A stretch of DNA of 64,000 bases, from assembly GCF_000425165.1 (NCBI RefSeq), contig NZ_KE384322.1, positions 30,011 through 94,010 on the forward strand, written 5' to 3'. A program made the position numbers and the translations under genes. Of this stretch, positions 52,058 to 61,885 are shown piece after piece; position 1 is the stretch's first letter, and every line of letters begins with the position of its first letter. This stretch comes from Photobacterium halotolerans DSM 18316. GTDB lineage: Bacteria; Pseudomonadota; Gammaproteobacteria; Enterobacterales; Vibrionaceae. The notes under the pieces are model-generated. The model did no database searches, had not been told where the DNA came from, and saw only the letters and a program-made list of their open reading frames with translations.

Positions 52058-52091
52058 CAAAAACAACAATGGAGCCAAACGGCTCCATTGT
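52058..52091. terminator. Terminator between convergent argO and mscS
   Basis: ACAATGGAGCC, loop AAAC, then GGCTCCATTGT form a perfect 11-bp stem. On the minus strand TGTTTTT follows, so it serves mscS well; on the plus strand a weaker CATTTCAATTT follows argO. Confidence 0.85.
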
Positions 52092-52111
52092 CATTTCAAT
52101 TTAGCTGAACA

Positions 52112-52996
52112 TTACTGTTCAACTTTGTTGAGATGCACATCCATTTGCGGAAACGGAATCTCAATCCCTTCTTTATCCAGCTCTTCTTTGATTGCCTGAA
52201 GCAAATCAAAGTAAACAGCCCAGTAATCGGCCGTTTTTACCCAGGGACGCACCACAAAATTCACCGAAGAGTCAGCCAGTGCCACCACACCAATGGTTGG
52301 CGCAGGCGTTTTCAGCAAACGCGGCTCGGCATCCACAACGCGCTTGAGCACTTCTTTGGTTTTCTTCAGATCCGATTTGTACGAAACCCCGATGACATAA
52401 TCAATACGACGGGTTTCATGCTTGGAGTAGTTGGTGATAGCTCCGCCGATCACAGCGGCGTTAGGGACAACCACCATTTTATTGTCCGGGGTATTGAGTA
52501 CAGTCTGAAAGACCTGAATAGATTCGACCGAACCGGCCACACCGGCCACTTCAACATAATCGCCGGATTTAAAAGGACGGAAGGCAACAATCAGCACACC
52601 GGCCGCGAAGTTGGACAGCGAGCCCTGCAAGGCCAGGCCGATAGCCAGGCCGGCGGCACCGATAATCGCTACTACAGAAGCCGTTTGTACGCCCACTCGG
52701 CTTAACGCTGCAATCAGCACGATCACAAACAGCAGATAACGAACCAGTGACTGCAGGAATTTGACAACTGCTTCATCCATTTGTTTACGACGCAGCATTT
52801 TGCCGAATCCGCTCGCCACCCCTTTCGATACCAGGTTACCAATAAACAGGATTAACAAGGCTGAAATCAGGTTAACGCCATACTGGATTAACAGTTCCTG
52901 ATTATCAATAATCCAGTTACCCGCTTGTTTCACACCATCAGCCAGCTCATTATTGGCAATGGTATCAACCACTTTATCCGTTACACTCTCAGTCAT
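52112..52996 (-). CDS. mscS: Small-conductance mechanosensitive channel MscS
   Basis: 294-aa heptameric channel that releases osmolytes on hypo-osmotic shock (E. coli 286 aa). TM1 (about 40-60, VNLISALLILFIGNLVSKG) and TM2 (about 88-106) precede the pore-lining TM3 with GAAGLAIGLALQGSLSNFAAGVLIV, in which the Ala/Gly packing pattern and the kink glycine are kept. The cytoplasmic cage domain ends with EGIEIPFPQMDVHL. It lies between argO and fbaA, as in E. coli. Confidence 0.96.
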   Translation of the reverse strand: MTESVTDKVVDTIANNELADGVKQAGNWIIDNQELLIQYGVNLISALLILFIGNLVSKGVASGFGKMLRRKQMDEAVVKFLQSLVRYLLFVIVLIAALSRVGVQTASVVAIIGAAGLAIGLALQGSLSNFAAGVLIVAFRPFKSGDYVEVAGVAGSVESIQVFQTVLNTPDNKMVVVPNAAVIGGAITNYSKHETRRIDYVIGVSYKSDLKKTKEVLKRVVDAEPRLLKTPAPTIGVVALADSSVNFVVRPWVKTADYWAVYFDLLQAIKEELDKEGIEIPFPQMDVHLNKVEQ

Positions 52997-53205
52997 AGCG
53001 CTCTCTCTACATTGGGGATGATGCGGTAATGCTCAAGTCCCGTGATACATAACAAACAGAACGAAATTACCCTAACATTAATCACATATCTGAACTCAGA
53101 TAATTATGATACGACATGCGCAATATTGCCGTCATAACGGTCACAAGCAAGACATTTTTATGCGGCTTAAGGTAACTTTATTCAGCTCTGGCTATTAAAC
53201 CAAAT

Positions 53206-53231
53206 AAAAAAGCCCGCACTGCGGGCTTTTT
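53206..53231 (-). terminator. fbaA terminator
   Basis: AAGCCCGC, loop ACT, then GCGGGCTT is flanked by A and T runs on both sides, so it works in both directions. It lies 28 nt after the fbaA stop on the minus strand and ends the epd-pgk-fbaA string. Confidence 0.9.
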
Positions 53232-53258
53232 ACTATCTCATCTGCTCAGAGTGACGAA

Positions 53259-54335
53259 TTACAGCACGTCTACTGCATTCAGATCAGAGAAAGCTTGTTC
53301 CAGGCGCTTCACCATAGAATCCTGACCTTTACGCAGCCATACGCGTGGATCATAGTATTTCTTGTTAGGCGCGTCTTCACCGGTTGGGTTACCGATCTGG
53401 CCCTGCAGGTAAGCTTCGTTTTCCAGGTAGTATTCACGGATACCGTTCCAGGTTGCCCACTGAGTATCGGTATCGATGTTCATTTTGATCACACCGTAGC
53501 CGATAGATTCGCGGATTTCTTCCAGAGAAGAACCTGAACCACCGTGGAATACGAAGTTCAGCGCATTGGACTCAATACCGAATTTCTCAGAGCAATACGC
53601 TTGAGAGTCACGCAGGATAGTTGGCGTCAGAACCACGTTACCTGGCTTGTAAACACCGTGTACGTTGCCGAATGACGCTGCGATAGTGAAACGCGGGCTG
53701 ATAGCATTCAGTTTCTCATAAGCGTACGCCACATCTTCTGGCTGAGTGTACAGAGAAGATTGGTCCAGGTGAGAGTTATCCACACCGTCTTCTTCACCAC
53801 CGGTACAGCCCAGTTCAATTTCCAGTGTCATGTTCATCTTGCTCATGCGCTCAAGGTACTTGGCACAGATTTCGATGTTTTCTTCCAGCGACTCTTCAGA
53901 CAGGTCAATCATGTGCGAAGAGAACAGAGGCTTGCCTGTTTCCGCAAAGTGCTTTTCACCGGCATCCAGCAGACCATCGATCCATGGCAGCAGTTTTTTC
54001 GCCGCATGGTCAGTGTGCAGGATCACTGGCACACCGTAAGTTTCAGCCACGGCGTGAACATATTTTGCACCGGCAATCGCACCCAGGATCGGGCCGTTCT
54101 GACCTTCCAGCTTCAGGCCTTTACCGGCAAAGAAACCTGCACCGCCGTTTGAGAACTGAACAACAACAGGGGCTTTCACTTTCGCGGCAGCTTCAAGCAC
54201 TGCGTTGATAGAGTCCGTGTTAACCACGTTAACCGCTGGCAGAGCAAATTGGTTTTCTTTTGCTACTGCAAATACTTTCTGTACGTCGTCGCCAGAAATC
54301 ACACCAGGTTTTACGAAGTCGAAGATCTTAGACAT
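53259..54335 (-). CDS. fbaA: Fructose-bisphosphate aldolase, class II
   Basis: 358-aa zinc-dependent aldolase of glycolysis and gluconeogenesis. The zinc ligands are in VPVILHTDHAAKKLLPWIDG and in the later NVHGVYKPG and VFHGGSGS segments. MNMTLEIELGCTGGEEDGVD is the class IIA signature. The length equals that of enteric FbaA (359 aa). It follows pgk by 138 bp and shares its strand. The pgk-fbaA order is standard in gammaproteobacteria. Confidence 0.98.
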   Translation of the reverse strand: MSKIFDFVKPGVISGDDVQKVFAVAKENQFALPAVNVVNTDSINAVLEAAAKVKAPVVVQFSNGGAGFFAGKGLKLEGQNGPILGAIAGAKYVHAVAETYGVPVILHTDHAAKKLLPWIDGLLDAGEKHFAETGKPLFSSHMIDLSEESLEENIEICAKYLERMSKMNMTLEIELGCTGGEEDGVDNSHLDQSSLYTQPEDVAYAYEKLNAISPRFTIAASFGNVHGVYKPGNVVLTPTILRDSQAYCSEKFGIESNALNFVFHGGSGSSLEEIRESIGYGVIKMNIDTDTQWATWNGIREYYLENEAYLQGQIGNPTGEDAPNKKYYDPRVWLRKGQDSMVKRLEQAFSDLNAVDVL

Positions 54336-54473
54336 AACAATAGTCCTATTAGCTTTTAGCTTTGTTGTCTGGGTTTAAAGATAAACTCATTGCTAACGTG
54401 TGCGGCCAAACGGTTAAAGTTCACGCCACACACAGCGTATTCCAGGCGCAGAGCAAGCCCAGCGCCGCTGTTA

Positions 54474-55637
54474 TCAGGCTTTCGCTCGCTCTTCCAGCAT
54501 AGCAACTGCCGGCAGTTTTTTGCCTTCCACAAACTCCAGGAACGCACCGCCACCGGTTGAGATGTAAGACACTTTATCTTTAATGCCGTACTTATCAATG
54601 GCTGCCAGCGTATCGCCGCCACCGGCAATAGAGAAACCTTCAGAGTCGGCAATTGCTTGCGCGACCACTTCAGTACCTTTACCGAATTGCTCAATCTCGA
54701 ACACGCCGACCGGGCCGTTCCACAAGATAGTTTTGGCATCTTTGATAATGCGAGCCAGCTCAGCAGCAGAATCCGGACCGATATCCAGCACCATATCGTC
54801 TTCTGCAATATCAGAAGCAGACTTAATGGTGGCTTCAGCGGTGTCAGAGAATTCTTTGGCGCAGACCACATCAGTCGCAACCGGCACATTGGTTTGCGCC
54901 ATCAGTGCTTTGGCTGTATCAACCAAATCGGCTTCGTACAAAGATTTACCGACACCGTGACCTTCAGCTGCAATAAAGGTGTTTGCGATACCGCCACCCA
55001 CCACAACCTGATCGGCAATCTTAGCCAGCGACTCCAGCACTGTCAGTTTGGTCGACACTTTAGAGCCGCCAACAATCGCCACCATAGGACGAGCCGGATT
55101 ACCCAGCGCCTTACCCAGAGCGTCCAGTTCCGCAGCCAGCAAAGGACCGGCACAAGCTACAGGGGCAAACATGCCCACACCGTGAGTAGATGCCTGGGCA
55201 CGGTGAGCCGTACCGAATGCGTCCATCACGAAGACGTCACACAGTGCCGCGTATTGCTTGGACAGCGCTTCGTCATTCTTCTTTTCGCCCACGTTAAAGC
55301 GGACGTTTTCCAGCACTACCAGCTCGCCGGCATTCAGCTCCAGACCATTCAGGTAATCTTTCGCCAGCGTTACATCACAATCGAGCGCGTCTTGCAGGTA
55401 GTTCACGACAGGCTGCAGAGAGAACTCGTCAGCATATTCACCTTCGGTCGGGCGACCCAGGTGAGAGGTAACCATTACCTTTGCGCCTGCTGCCAGGCAT
55501 TGCTTGATCGTTGGCAGAGATGCCAGGATACGTGCATCAGAAGTTACTTTACCTGCTTTGACTGGCACGTTCAGATCGGCACGGATCAGCACGCGTTTAC
55601 CGGCCAGATCCAGATCAGTCATCTTGATTACAGACAT
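54474..55637 (-). CDS. pgk: Phosphoglycerate kinase
   Basis: 387-aa enzyme that transfers phosphate from 1,3-bisphosphoglycerate to ADP. The start [27 protein letters not shown] is identical in pattern to E. coli (387 aa), and GAGAGGAC lies before ATG 55637. [30 protein letters not shown] and the C-terminal [37 protein letters not shown] nucleotide loop are conserved. It follows epd by 44 bp. Confidence 0.98.
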   Translation of the reverse strand: MSVIKMTDLDLAGKRVLIRADLNVPVKAGKVTSDARILASLPTIKQCLAAGAKVMVTSHLGRPTEGEYADEFSLQPVVNYLQDALDCDVTLAKDYLNGLELNAGELVVLENVRFNVGEKKNDEALSKQYAALCDVFVMDAFGTAHRAQASTHGVGMFAPVACAGPLLAAELDALGKALGNPARPMVAIVGGSKVSTKLTVLESLAKIADQVVVGGGIANTFIAAEGHGVGKSLYEADLVDTAKALMAQTNVPVATDVVCAKEFSDTAEATIKSASDIAEDDMVLDIGPDSAAELARIIKDAKTILWNGPVGVFEIEQFGKGTEVVAQAIADSEGFSIAGGGDTLAAIDKYGIKDKVSYISTGGGAFLEFVEGKKLPAVAMLEERAKA

Positions 55638-55681
55638 GGTTTGTCCTCTCAATAGTCTTACTGTGTAAATGATAAATACGT

Positions 55682-56758
55682 TCAGCCCTGCGATTTAGCC
55701 TGGCTGGGAAATTCAGAAACCTCTTTCAGCTGACCACTGACCTGATGCATCACCAGTGCTGTATCCAGCATACGGTTTGCAAATCCCCATTCGTTGTCGC
55801 ACCAAATCAGCAATTTCAGCAGATGCTGATTACTGACACGCGTCTGGGTGCCATCAACAATGGCGCTGTGGGGATCATGATTGAAGTCAACAGAAACAAG
55901 TGGCGCTGTGGTGTAATCGACAATATCCGTCAATGTACACCTGGCAGCCTCGGCCAGGGCTTGATTTACATCATTAACCGAGACATTAGTCTTCACCGTG
56001 ACGCTCAGATCCATCGCGGTGACGTTAATTGTAGGAACCCTGACTGAAATCGCCTCAAATTTATCCGCAAATTTAGGAAAAATACGGCCTATACCTAAGT
56101 GTAATTTTGTGTCTACCGGAATAATCGACTGACTCGCAGCGCGTGTCCGGCGCAGGTCAGTATGGTAGGCATCGATCACCTGCTGATCATTCATGGCTGA
56201 ATGAATCGTTGTGATCGTGCCGGATTCAATGCCGAAAGCATCATCAAGCACTTTAATCACAGGAACAATGCAGTTGGTGGTACAGGAACCGTTGGAAACA
56301 ATGCGGTCTTGAGGTGACAGGCTGTCTTGGTTAACACCGAAGATGATGGTGTTATCTATGTCGTTAGCAGCAGGATGGGAAAACAGGACTTTCTTGGCAC
56401 CGGCCTGAATATGGGCTTCACCGTCGGCTCGTGAGCCGTACACCCCGGTACAGTCCAGAACAATATCCACTTCCAGATCCCGCCACGGGAGCAATTGGAT
56501 ATCATTGAGATGAAGAATACGAATCGCGTCTTCACTCTGACCATTGGCAATAAACAGATGTTCCTGATCATGGCTGACCTTACGGCCAAAGCGACCATGA
56601 CTGGAATCATACTGAAGCAGATGGGCCATAGCTTCAGGCTGCGCCAGTTCGTTCACTGCCACGACTTTTATCTGGTGATGTTTGCCGCTTTCATACAAGG
56701 CCCGCAGTACACTGCGGCCGATACGGCCAAATCCATTAATTGCGACTCGTAATGTCAT
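55682..56758 (-). CDS. epd: D-erythrose-4-phosphate dehydrogenase
   Basis: 358-aa GAPDH-family enzyme that oxidises erythrose-4-phosphate for pyridoxal phosphate synthesis. The NAD motif [18 protein letters not shown] is N-terminal. The catalytic Cys is in [15 protein letters not shown], where Gly replaces the usual Ala. Epd rather than Gap is indicated by the position before pgk-fbaA and by the [20 protein letters not shown] stretch. ATG 56758 is preferred; the frame extends 14 codons upstream. pdxJ at 26 kb acts later in the same vitamin B6 pathway. Confidence 0.95.
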   Translation of the reverse strand: MTLRVAINGFGRIGRSVLRALYESGKHHQIKVVAVNELAQPEAMAHLLQYDSSHGRFGRKVSHDQEHLFIANGQSEDAIRILHLNDIQLLPWRDLEVDIVLDCTGVYGSRADGEAHIQAGAKKVLFSHPAANDIDNTIIFGVNQDSLSPQDRIVSNGSCTTNCIVPVIKVLDDAFGIESGTITTIHSAMNDQQVIDAYHTDLRRTRAASQSIIPVDTKLHLGIGRIFPKFADKFEAISVRVPTINVTAMDLSVTVKTNVSVNDVNQALAEAARCTLTDIVDYTTAPLVSVDFNHDPHSAIVDGTQTRVSNQHLLKLLIWCDNEWGFANRMLDTALVMHQVSGQLKEVSEFPSQAKSQG

Positions 56759-57257
56759 ATCCGTGCTACGTAAGTGAAAAGCCGCTCTAGTGTATACCAA
56801 GCGTTAACGAGATTCATCCTAATTGTGACCCGCCTCACTCCCCAGGATGATTGTCTGTGAGCGTAGCGCAATGCCAGTAAATACGCCCACTGTAACTACA
56901 TCCTTCCTTATAACAGATATATAAATAGTGCTTTATCGGAATAAACAAAGCTCCCGTCTGGCGTATTTTTTTCATTGTCCGAAATAATTTTTCTGCAACC
57001 TATCAATAACAATTGGTCCGAACAGCAAATCGCCGCGGCTCAATCAGGCAATCGCGGCTTAGAAAGCAATACGCGCCGAGACATCAAGAGGCCGGGATGC
57101 CTTTCGCAAAGAGAAGAAGGGGCTGTCAACTCACAAAGAAGGTAAATGGTCTGATTTTTTAATATAAACCAGTATTATTCACCAACAAGATTACAAACCA
57201 CATGATGAAGATAATCGTTTGGCTGACAATTATCTTATTTCCACACATATCTAGTTG

Positions 57258-57285
57258 TTGATTTTGATCCCATACAAGTTATTAT
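57258..57285 (+). promoter_or_regulatory. metK promoter
   Basis: TTGATT (57258-57263) and TATTAT (57280-57285) are separated by 16 bp. The predicted start near 57292 falls inside the met-box run and leaves a leader of about 105 nt before metK. Confidence 0.7.
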
Positions 57286-57325
57286 AGCCGTCTAGACGGA
57301 GGTAGCTCTATACATACAGACTGAT
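57286..57325 (+). promoter_or_regulatory. Tandem met boxes (MetJ operator) at metK
   Basis: Five consecutive 8-bp units lie in phase starting right after the -10: AGCCGTCT (7 of 8 to AGACGTCT), AGACGGAG (5/8), GTAGCTCT (4/8), ATACATAC (4/8), AGACTGAT (5/8). The first two form the palindrome CCGTCTAGACGG. Cooperative MetJ-SAM binding to such arrays over the start site would repress metK when SAM is plentiful. Confidence 0.75.
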
Positions 57326-57397
57326 GATTTATCACTCAGACTGCTGAAAATCACACCTCCAATCACCTTTAAAGTTTTTCTAATAGTGAGAATACTC

Positions 57398-58552
57398 ATG
57401 GCGAAACACCTGTTTACTTCTGAGTCGGTATCGGAAGGCCATCCAGATAAAATTGCAGACCAGATCTCAGATGCAGTCCTGGATGCGATCTTAGAACAAG
57501 ACCCGAAAGCACGTGTTGCGTGTGAGACTTACGTAAAAACCGGCATGGTCATGGTCGGTGGTGAAATCACTACCACAGCCTGGGTGGATATCGAAGAGCT
57601 GACCCGTCAGACGGTGCGTGAAATTGGTTACGTCCATTCCGACATGGGTTTTGATGCCAACTCTTGTGCCGTACTGAGCGCAATTGGTAAGCAGTCTCCT
57701 GATATTAACCAGGGTGTTGACCGCAGCGACCCGAAAGATCTGGGTGCAGGCGATCAGGGCATTATGTTCGGTTACGCCACCAACGAAACTGAAGTACTGA
57801 TGCCGGCTCCTGTCACTTATGCGCACCGTCTGGTTGAGCGTCAGGCTAAAGTCCGTAAAAACGGCACCCTGCCTTGGCTGCGCCCGGACGCAAAAAGCCA
57901 GGTCACCTTTGCCTACGATCAGGGCAAAATCGTGGGTATCGATGCCGTAGTTCTGTCCACTCAGCACTGTGACAGCATTGAGCTTCCTGTGCTGCAAGAA
58001 GCTGTGATGGAAGAGATCATCAAGCCGGTTCTGCCGGCAGAGTGGCTCAACAAAGACACCAAATACTTCATCAACCCAACCGGCCGCTTTGTGATCGGTG
58101 GTCCAATGGGCGACTGTGGTCTGACTGGCCGTAAAATTATCGTCGATACCTACGGCGGTGCAGCGCGTCACGGCGGTGGTGCCTTCTCGGGTAAAGATCC
58201 ATCGAAAGTGGATCGCAGTGCGGCCTACGCCGCCCGTTATGTGGCGAAGAACATAGTTGCAGCCGGTCTGGCTGACCGTTGTGAAATCCAGCTGTCGTAC
58301 GCTATCGGTATTGCCGATCCAACATCCATCATGGTGGAAACTTTTGGTACAGAGAAGGTCTCTCATGATCTGATCGTGGACGCCGTGCGTCACCACTTCG
58401 ACCTGCGCCCATACGGCCTGATCGAAATGCTGGATCTGCTGCAGCCTATCTACAAGAAAACAGCGGCATACGGTCACTTTGGTCGCGAAGAATTCCCTTG
58501 GGAAAAAACCGACAAAGCCGAGCTGTTGCGCGATTACGCCAACATCAAGTAA
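57398..58552 (+). CDS. metK: S-adenosylmethionine synthetase
   Basis: 384-aa enzyme making SAM from methionine and ATP (E. coli 384 aa). [31 protein letters not shown] at the N-terminus holds the ATP-site His and Asp. [15 protein letters not shown] and the P-loop-like [16 protein letters not shown] are the two family signatures. The start at 57398 has GTGAG 8 nt upstream; the frame continues four codons further. The upstream region carries met boxes. A long terminator hairpin follows. Confidence 0.98.
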   Translation: MAKHLFTSESVSEGHPDKIADQISDAVLDAILEQDPKARVACETYVKTGMVMVGGEITTTAWVDIEELTRQTVREIGYVHSDMGFDANSCAVLSAIGKQSPDINQGVDRSDPKDLGAGDQGIMFGYATNETEVLMPAPVTYAHRLVERQAKVRKNGTLPWLRPDAKSQVTFAYDQGKIVGIDAVVLSTQHCDSIELPVLQEAVMEEIIKPVLPAEWLNKDTKYFINPTGRFVIGGPMGDCGLTGRKIIVDTYGGAARHGGGAFSGKDPSKVDRSAAYAARYVAKNIVAAGLADRCEIQLSYAIGIADPTSIMVETFGTEKVSHDLIVDAVRHHFDLRPYGLIEMLDLLQPIYKKTAAYGHFGREEFPWEKTDKAELLRDYANIK

Positions 58553-58580
58553 TCGAATCAGCAAAGCTGTGATTCTTACT

Positions 58581-58614
58581 CATGAAAAAGGAAGCTCAGG
58601 CTTCCTTTTTCATG
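58581..58614 (+). terminator. metK terminator
   Basis: CATGAAAAAGGAAGC, loop TCAG, then GCTTCCTTTTTCATG form a perfect 15-bp stem with an internal T run, 28 nt after the metK stop. The A/T part of the stem supplies the U-tract. Confidence 0.85.
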
Positions 58615-58637
58615 GCTTTTCTTTCTTACTTCCCTCC

Positions 58638-58679
58638 CCTGTACAGCTCTTTCAGTTTCAGACCACCTATGATCTAAAA
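58638..58679. repeat. 42-nt intergenic element, copy 1
   Basis: It begins CCTGTACAGCTC, contains GACCACC and ATG, and ends CTAAAA. It is aligned without gaps to copy 2 at 58791-58832, with about 28 of 42 positions identical. The core CTGTACAG is an 8-bp palindrome. Confidence 0.75.
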
Positions 58680-58790
58680 GCAGGTCAAGCTGATCACTCT
58701 GTTTTAAGAAAAGATAAAAAACTGAAAATAAACATATTTTTTGTTTTTTACTTCCCATATTCCAATCGCTCGGAAAGCTGATCATCTGTG

Positions 58791-58832
58791 CCTGTACAGC
58801 TCCCGGAGGTTTTGACCACCCATGTACTAAAA
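58791..58832. repeat. 42-nt intergenic element, copy 2
   Basis: It begins CCTGTACAGCTC, contains GACCACC and ATG, and ends CTAAAA, 153 bp downstream of copy 1 and in the same orientation. A fragmentary third match, CTGTACAAG, occurs near 58843. Confidence 0.75.
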
Positions 58833-58933
58833 ACTGTCACTGCTGTACAAGACGCATTTCAGGCCCATCGCAGGTAGAAAATCCGCGCCAGACCTTACAT
58901 ACTGAACCCCTTGTTTGTTCACCTTTCAGCATT

Positions 58934-59431
58934 ATGGACTCACTACAGCAAGCCATTATTGATCGTACCCTCGCCTGCCTTCGCCGGGCTGAAAACAAGC
59001 TTGGCAAACAGTTTCCTGATCCGGCCATCCGCTTTACCCAGCGCGGTAAAATTGCAGGCAGTGCCCGGATGCAAAGCTGGGAGATCCGCTATAACCCGGT
59101 ATTACTGGCAGAAAACCCGCACGCTTTCCTGGCCGAAGTGGTTCCCCATGAACTCGCCCATCTGCTCACTTTTGCCATTCACGGCAAAGTGCGCCCACAT
59201 GGCCCTGAATGGCAAAAAATGATGACTGAGGTGTTCAATGTACCGGCGCGCACCACCCACAGCTTCGATATCTCTTCTGTGAGCGGGCGTACTTTCCCCT
59301 ACCGCTGCCAGTGCCGGGAGCATCAGCTCACTGTCAGGCGGCATAATAAAATTCTGCGTCAGCAGGCCATCTATCACTGCATGCAATGCCGCCAGCCCTT
59401 AACGCCCGTTGCTGGAAATGCGCCGCAGTAA
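58934..59431 (+). CDS. sprT: SprT family zinc protein
   Basis: 165-aa SprT-like protein with a zinc metalloprotease motif HELAHLL (about residues 72-78) and the downstream HGPEWQKMM histidine. The C-terminal zinc ribbon has YRCQCREHQLTVRRH and YHCMQCRQPL cysteine pairs. Eukaryotic relatives (SPRTN) repair DNA-protein crosslinks; the bacterial role is not established. It precedes endA, as in E. coli. Confidence 0.95.
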   Translation: MDSLQQAIIDRTLACLRRAENKLGKQFPDPAIRFTQRGKIAGSARMQSWEIRYNPVLLAENPHAFLAEVVPHELAHLLTFAIHGKVRPHGPEWQKMMTEVFNVPARTTHSFDISSVSGRTFPYRCQCREHQLTVRRHNKILRQQAIYHCMQCRQPLTPVAGNAPQ

Positions 59432-59532
59432 TATTGAAAATTTGATTTTTTACACACAGATAACGTGAAACACTTCTAAAAAATTCCGGTACTGATAACA
59501 TCATCACCCTGTATTCAGTCACCGGAAATCCC

Positions 59533-60252
59533 ATGTTAATCAAGCTGAAAAGGCTCATGACTGTCGCGCTGCTAAGCGTCAGTGCCCTGTCCAATCCCGT
59601 ATTGGCAGACCCACCGCAAAACTTCTCCAAAGCAAAAAAACTGCTGGTCAACATTTATCAGGATCACAACGAGAGCTTTTACTGCGGCTGCCGGATTGAA
59701 TGGCAAGGGAAAAAGGGCGTCCCGGACTTAAACAGCTGTGGCTATCAGGTACGCAAGCAGGAGAGGCGTGCCAGCCGGATTGAATGGGAGCACGTGGTGC
59801 CGGCCTGGCAGTTTGGCCATCAGCTGCAATGCTGGCAGGATGGCGGGCGTAAAAACTGCCGTAAAGACCCGGTCTTCAGCAAGATGGAAGCCGACATGCA
59901 TAACCTGACCCCGGCCATTGGCGAAGTGAACGGCGATCGTTCCAACTACAGGTTTACCCCCTGGCGTGAAAATGACGGCGCCTATTACGGTCAGTGTGAT
60001 ATCAAAGTGGATTTCAAAAACCGCCGGGTGGATCCGCCACCCCGTGCCCGAGGAGCCATTGCCCGCACTTATCTTTATATGGAGCAGGAATACCGCTTTC
60101 AACTCGCCAAGAGTCAGCGCCAGCTGATGCAGGCCTGGCATAAGAGCTATCCGGTCAGCCCCTGGGAATGCGAAAGGGATCGACGTATTGCCAACATCCA
60201 GCACAAGCATAACGGCTTTGTGCTGGAAGCCTGTCGGCAAGCAGGACTTTGA
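59533..60252 (+). CDS. endA: Endonuclease I (EndA/Dns, periplasmic or extracellular)
   Basis: 239-aa secreted nuclease of the EndA/Vvn/Dns family that degrades DNA outside the cytoplasm; in Vibrio cholerae Dns limits natural transformation. A signal peptide ([25 protein letters not shown]) is followed by FYCGCRIEW. The catalytic [15 protein letters not shown] holds the metal-dependent His, with [20 protein letters not shown] as the second block. Eight cysteines in the mature part suggest disulphides. It lies between sprT and the lipoprotein gene on the opposite strand. Confidence 0.95.
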   Translation: MLIKLKRLMTVALLSVSALSNPVLADPPQNFSKAKKLLVNIYQDHNESFYCGCRIEWQGKKGVPDLNSCGYQVRKQERRASRIEWEHVVPAWQFGHQLQCWQDGGRKNCRKDPVFSKMEADMHNLTPAIGEVNGDRSNYRFTPWRENDGAYYGQCDIKVDFKNRRVDPPPRARGAIARTYLYMEQEYRFQLAKSQRQLMQAWHKSYPVSPWECERDRRIANIQHKHNGFVLEACRQAGL

Positions 60253-60304
60253 TCTAACCACGGCTGAGATCAGGGGCTCTCAGCCGTTTGCCTATGCTTA
60301 ATGC

Positions 60305-61624
60305 TTAGTGACGCAGCATCTCGTCCAGGTAACGCTGGCTGTGGTCGGCAACCGGCACCTGTGCCTCACGGCTGAAACGCTCAAATCGGGCCGACATCAC
60401 AGCAGTCCGCGCCTGGCACCAGCCGTAGCCGTACGGCAGATCCACCGGTATTGAGCTGGCTATCGCTGCAAATTCAGCGCTCAGATCCTGCTGCAACAGA
60501 CTTTCCGATACCAGCCTGGCGCGCGGTACAACCTCTTTCTGTGCCAGCCGGTTGCGCTGGCCCCAGCCAATGATCAGATCGTCGCAGCTGTAGTTTGCAA
60601 AAGCCGGTGAAGACACAAAGGCAACATCAGAGACCGCCCCATATTCCCGCCACATCATGTAAGCTTCAAACAGCATGGCAACATCTTCAGCGCCGGTGTA
60701 ATAGCCGTAAAAATCGGCGGCACCATCAGCCTCGAACGCCGATCCTGCCTGCTCAGGCGACATGCTGGTTGACGCCGAGGCGCCGCCAAAATAACTCTCT
60801 GCCATCAATTGTAAACTGCCTGCTGAAAGCGCATGGGCTTGTCGCAATGATGTCTGAATCCAGTTGCCTGTAATCAGCTTGATGTTTCTGCCTATGCTGG
60901 TTGACGCATCCAGCGCACTGAGTTGATCCGGCGGCAGGAAATCATTGGCATGCGCCAGCTCATGGACCAACAGGTTAAACAGTCCCGGCGCGATTTCTGA
61001 TTTGGTCCGCCAGTAATTGTCATTCACATCAAAGCTATTGCTGTAAGTGACATAACCCCCATTGCTGTACACGTAACGCTGCATAGCCAGAAACGGCAGG
61101 GGATCTGCAAACCCGGAGCGGTAATCTTGCTGCTGATAAATATCATTCCATTCCGCCTGATTGCGCCACAGATAACGCGGATCGATATAAATGCCTGCAG
61201 TATCTGTGTGATAGAAGGACGGGCGAATATCAAAACTGAGAACAATGACATTAAGCGGTCTGAACAGGTTCAGCACATTCTGGGGTAAATCACGCACCAC
61301 ATCCATAAAACTGTCCCCCATCCAGTGGTGGGACACCAGCAATCGCTGGGCGATGTCATCCGGGGTCAGATCGCCCTGAATGTCATAGCCGAGCGGCGCG
61401 ATATCCTGCAACTGACAGGACTGCCCCTGCTTATAGATGACAGCACAATCTTCGGCGGCCAGTCCATACGGACTGGTGCTCAGGTACGGTTGCAGGCTGG
61501 CCAGCAAAGGATCGCCATCCACATTCAGACCGCGCTCGCCTGACTTACCGTCACCGCCACAGCCCGCCGCCAGCAAGGTTGACATAAGGATCGCCAGCCG
61601 GCGGATTCCTTGTGTGATTGTCAT
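60305..61624 (-). CDS. Putative lipoprotein with zincin motif
   Basis: 439-aa protein that I cannot assign to a named family. The signal peptide ends in a lipobox (LLAAGC, Cys22), so it is probably a lipoprotein. The motif LLVHELAHANDFLPP (His221, Glu222, His225) is a classic HExxH zinc-metallopeptidase site. Acidic residues about 75-105 residues further on (FEADGAADFYGYY, AEDVAMLFEAYMMW) could supply the third ligand. Six cysteines occur in the mature part (Cys60, Cys70 and others). It is inserted on the minus strand between endA and rsmE, which are adjacent in E. coli, so it is an accessory insertion. Peptidase activity is inferred only from the motif. Confidence 0.8.
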   Translation of the reverse strand: MTITQGIRRLAILMSTLLAAGCGGDGKSGERGLNVDGDPLLASLQPYLSTSPYGLAAEDCAVIYKQGQSCQLQDIAPLGYDIQGDLTPDDIAQRLLVSHHWMGDSFMDVVRDLPQNVLNLFRPLNVIVLSFDIRPSFYHTDTAGIYIDPRYLWRNQAEWNDIYQQQDYRSGFADPLPFLAMQRYVYSNGGYVTYSNSFDVNDNYWRTKSEIAPGLFNLLVHELAHANDFLPPDQLSALDASTSIGRNIKLITGNWIQTSLRQAHALSAGSLQLMAESYFGGASASTSMSPEQAGSAFEADGAADFYGYYTGAEDVAMLFEAYMMWREYGAVSDVAFVSSPAFANYSCDDLIIGWGQRNRLAQKEVVPRARLVSESLLQQDLSAEFAAIASSIPVDLPYGYGWCQARTAVMSARFERFSREAQVPVADHSQRYLDEMLRH

Positions 61625-61885
61625 TCTTGTTCTGTCCCCTGTTCAATAGCGTCGCTACAAAGCCGGCATTTTAGGGGATACAGAGGTCAACCCCACTGAC
61701 TTTTTACCGGAGTTATGAGCCGCATCAATGTCGGCTCGTGCAGCTTTTGCGCGAGATAACATTTCAGCGCGGTTCTGCTGTGTTTCAGCGCGCAGTATTC
61801 AGCACTGTGCAATGTTCGGTACATTGCCGCCAAGCTTGATATACTGACGCCAGGAATAACCATCAAAGCCAACGAATTTAATACT

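Larger units (their letters stand above)
56759..57397. other. epd-metK intergenic region (639 bp)
   Basis: No gene is seen in this large divergent gap. The right end carries the metK promoter and met boxes (57258-57325). An inverted repeat AAGATAAT / ATTATCTT with a 13-bp centre lies at 57208-57236; GATAATC within it loosely recalls a Fur box but is too poor to call. The left part must contain the epd promoter on the minus strand, which I could not place. Confidence 0.6.
58553..58933. other. metK-sprT intergenic region (381 bp)
   Basis: No gene is seen. It holds the metK terminator (58581-58614) and two copies of an imperfect 42-nt element (58638-58679 and 58791-58832), separated by a very AT-rich stretch. 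The sprT promoter is expected near its right end but is not evident. Confidence 0.6.

Noticed and set aside
54356..54889. 177-aa minus-strand frame overlapping the pgk 3' end
   Set aside because: Out-of-frame overlap with pgk, with no ribosome-binding site or known motif.
57208..57236. Fur-box-like GATAAT inverted repeat upstream of metK
   Set aside because: Only a loose match to the 19-bp Fur consensus, and the arms are too far apart.
57491..58564. 357-aa open frame opposite metK
   Set aside because: Antisense shadow; metK is certain and the mirror protein has no family features.
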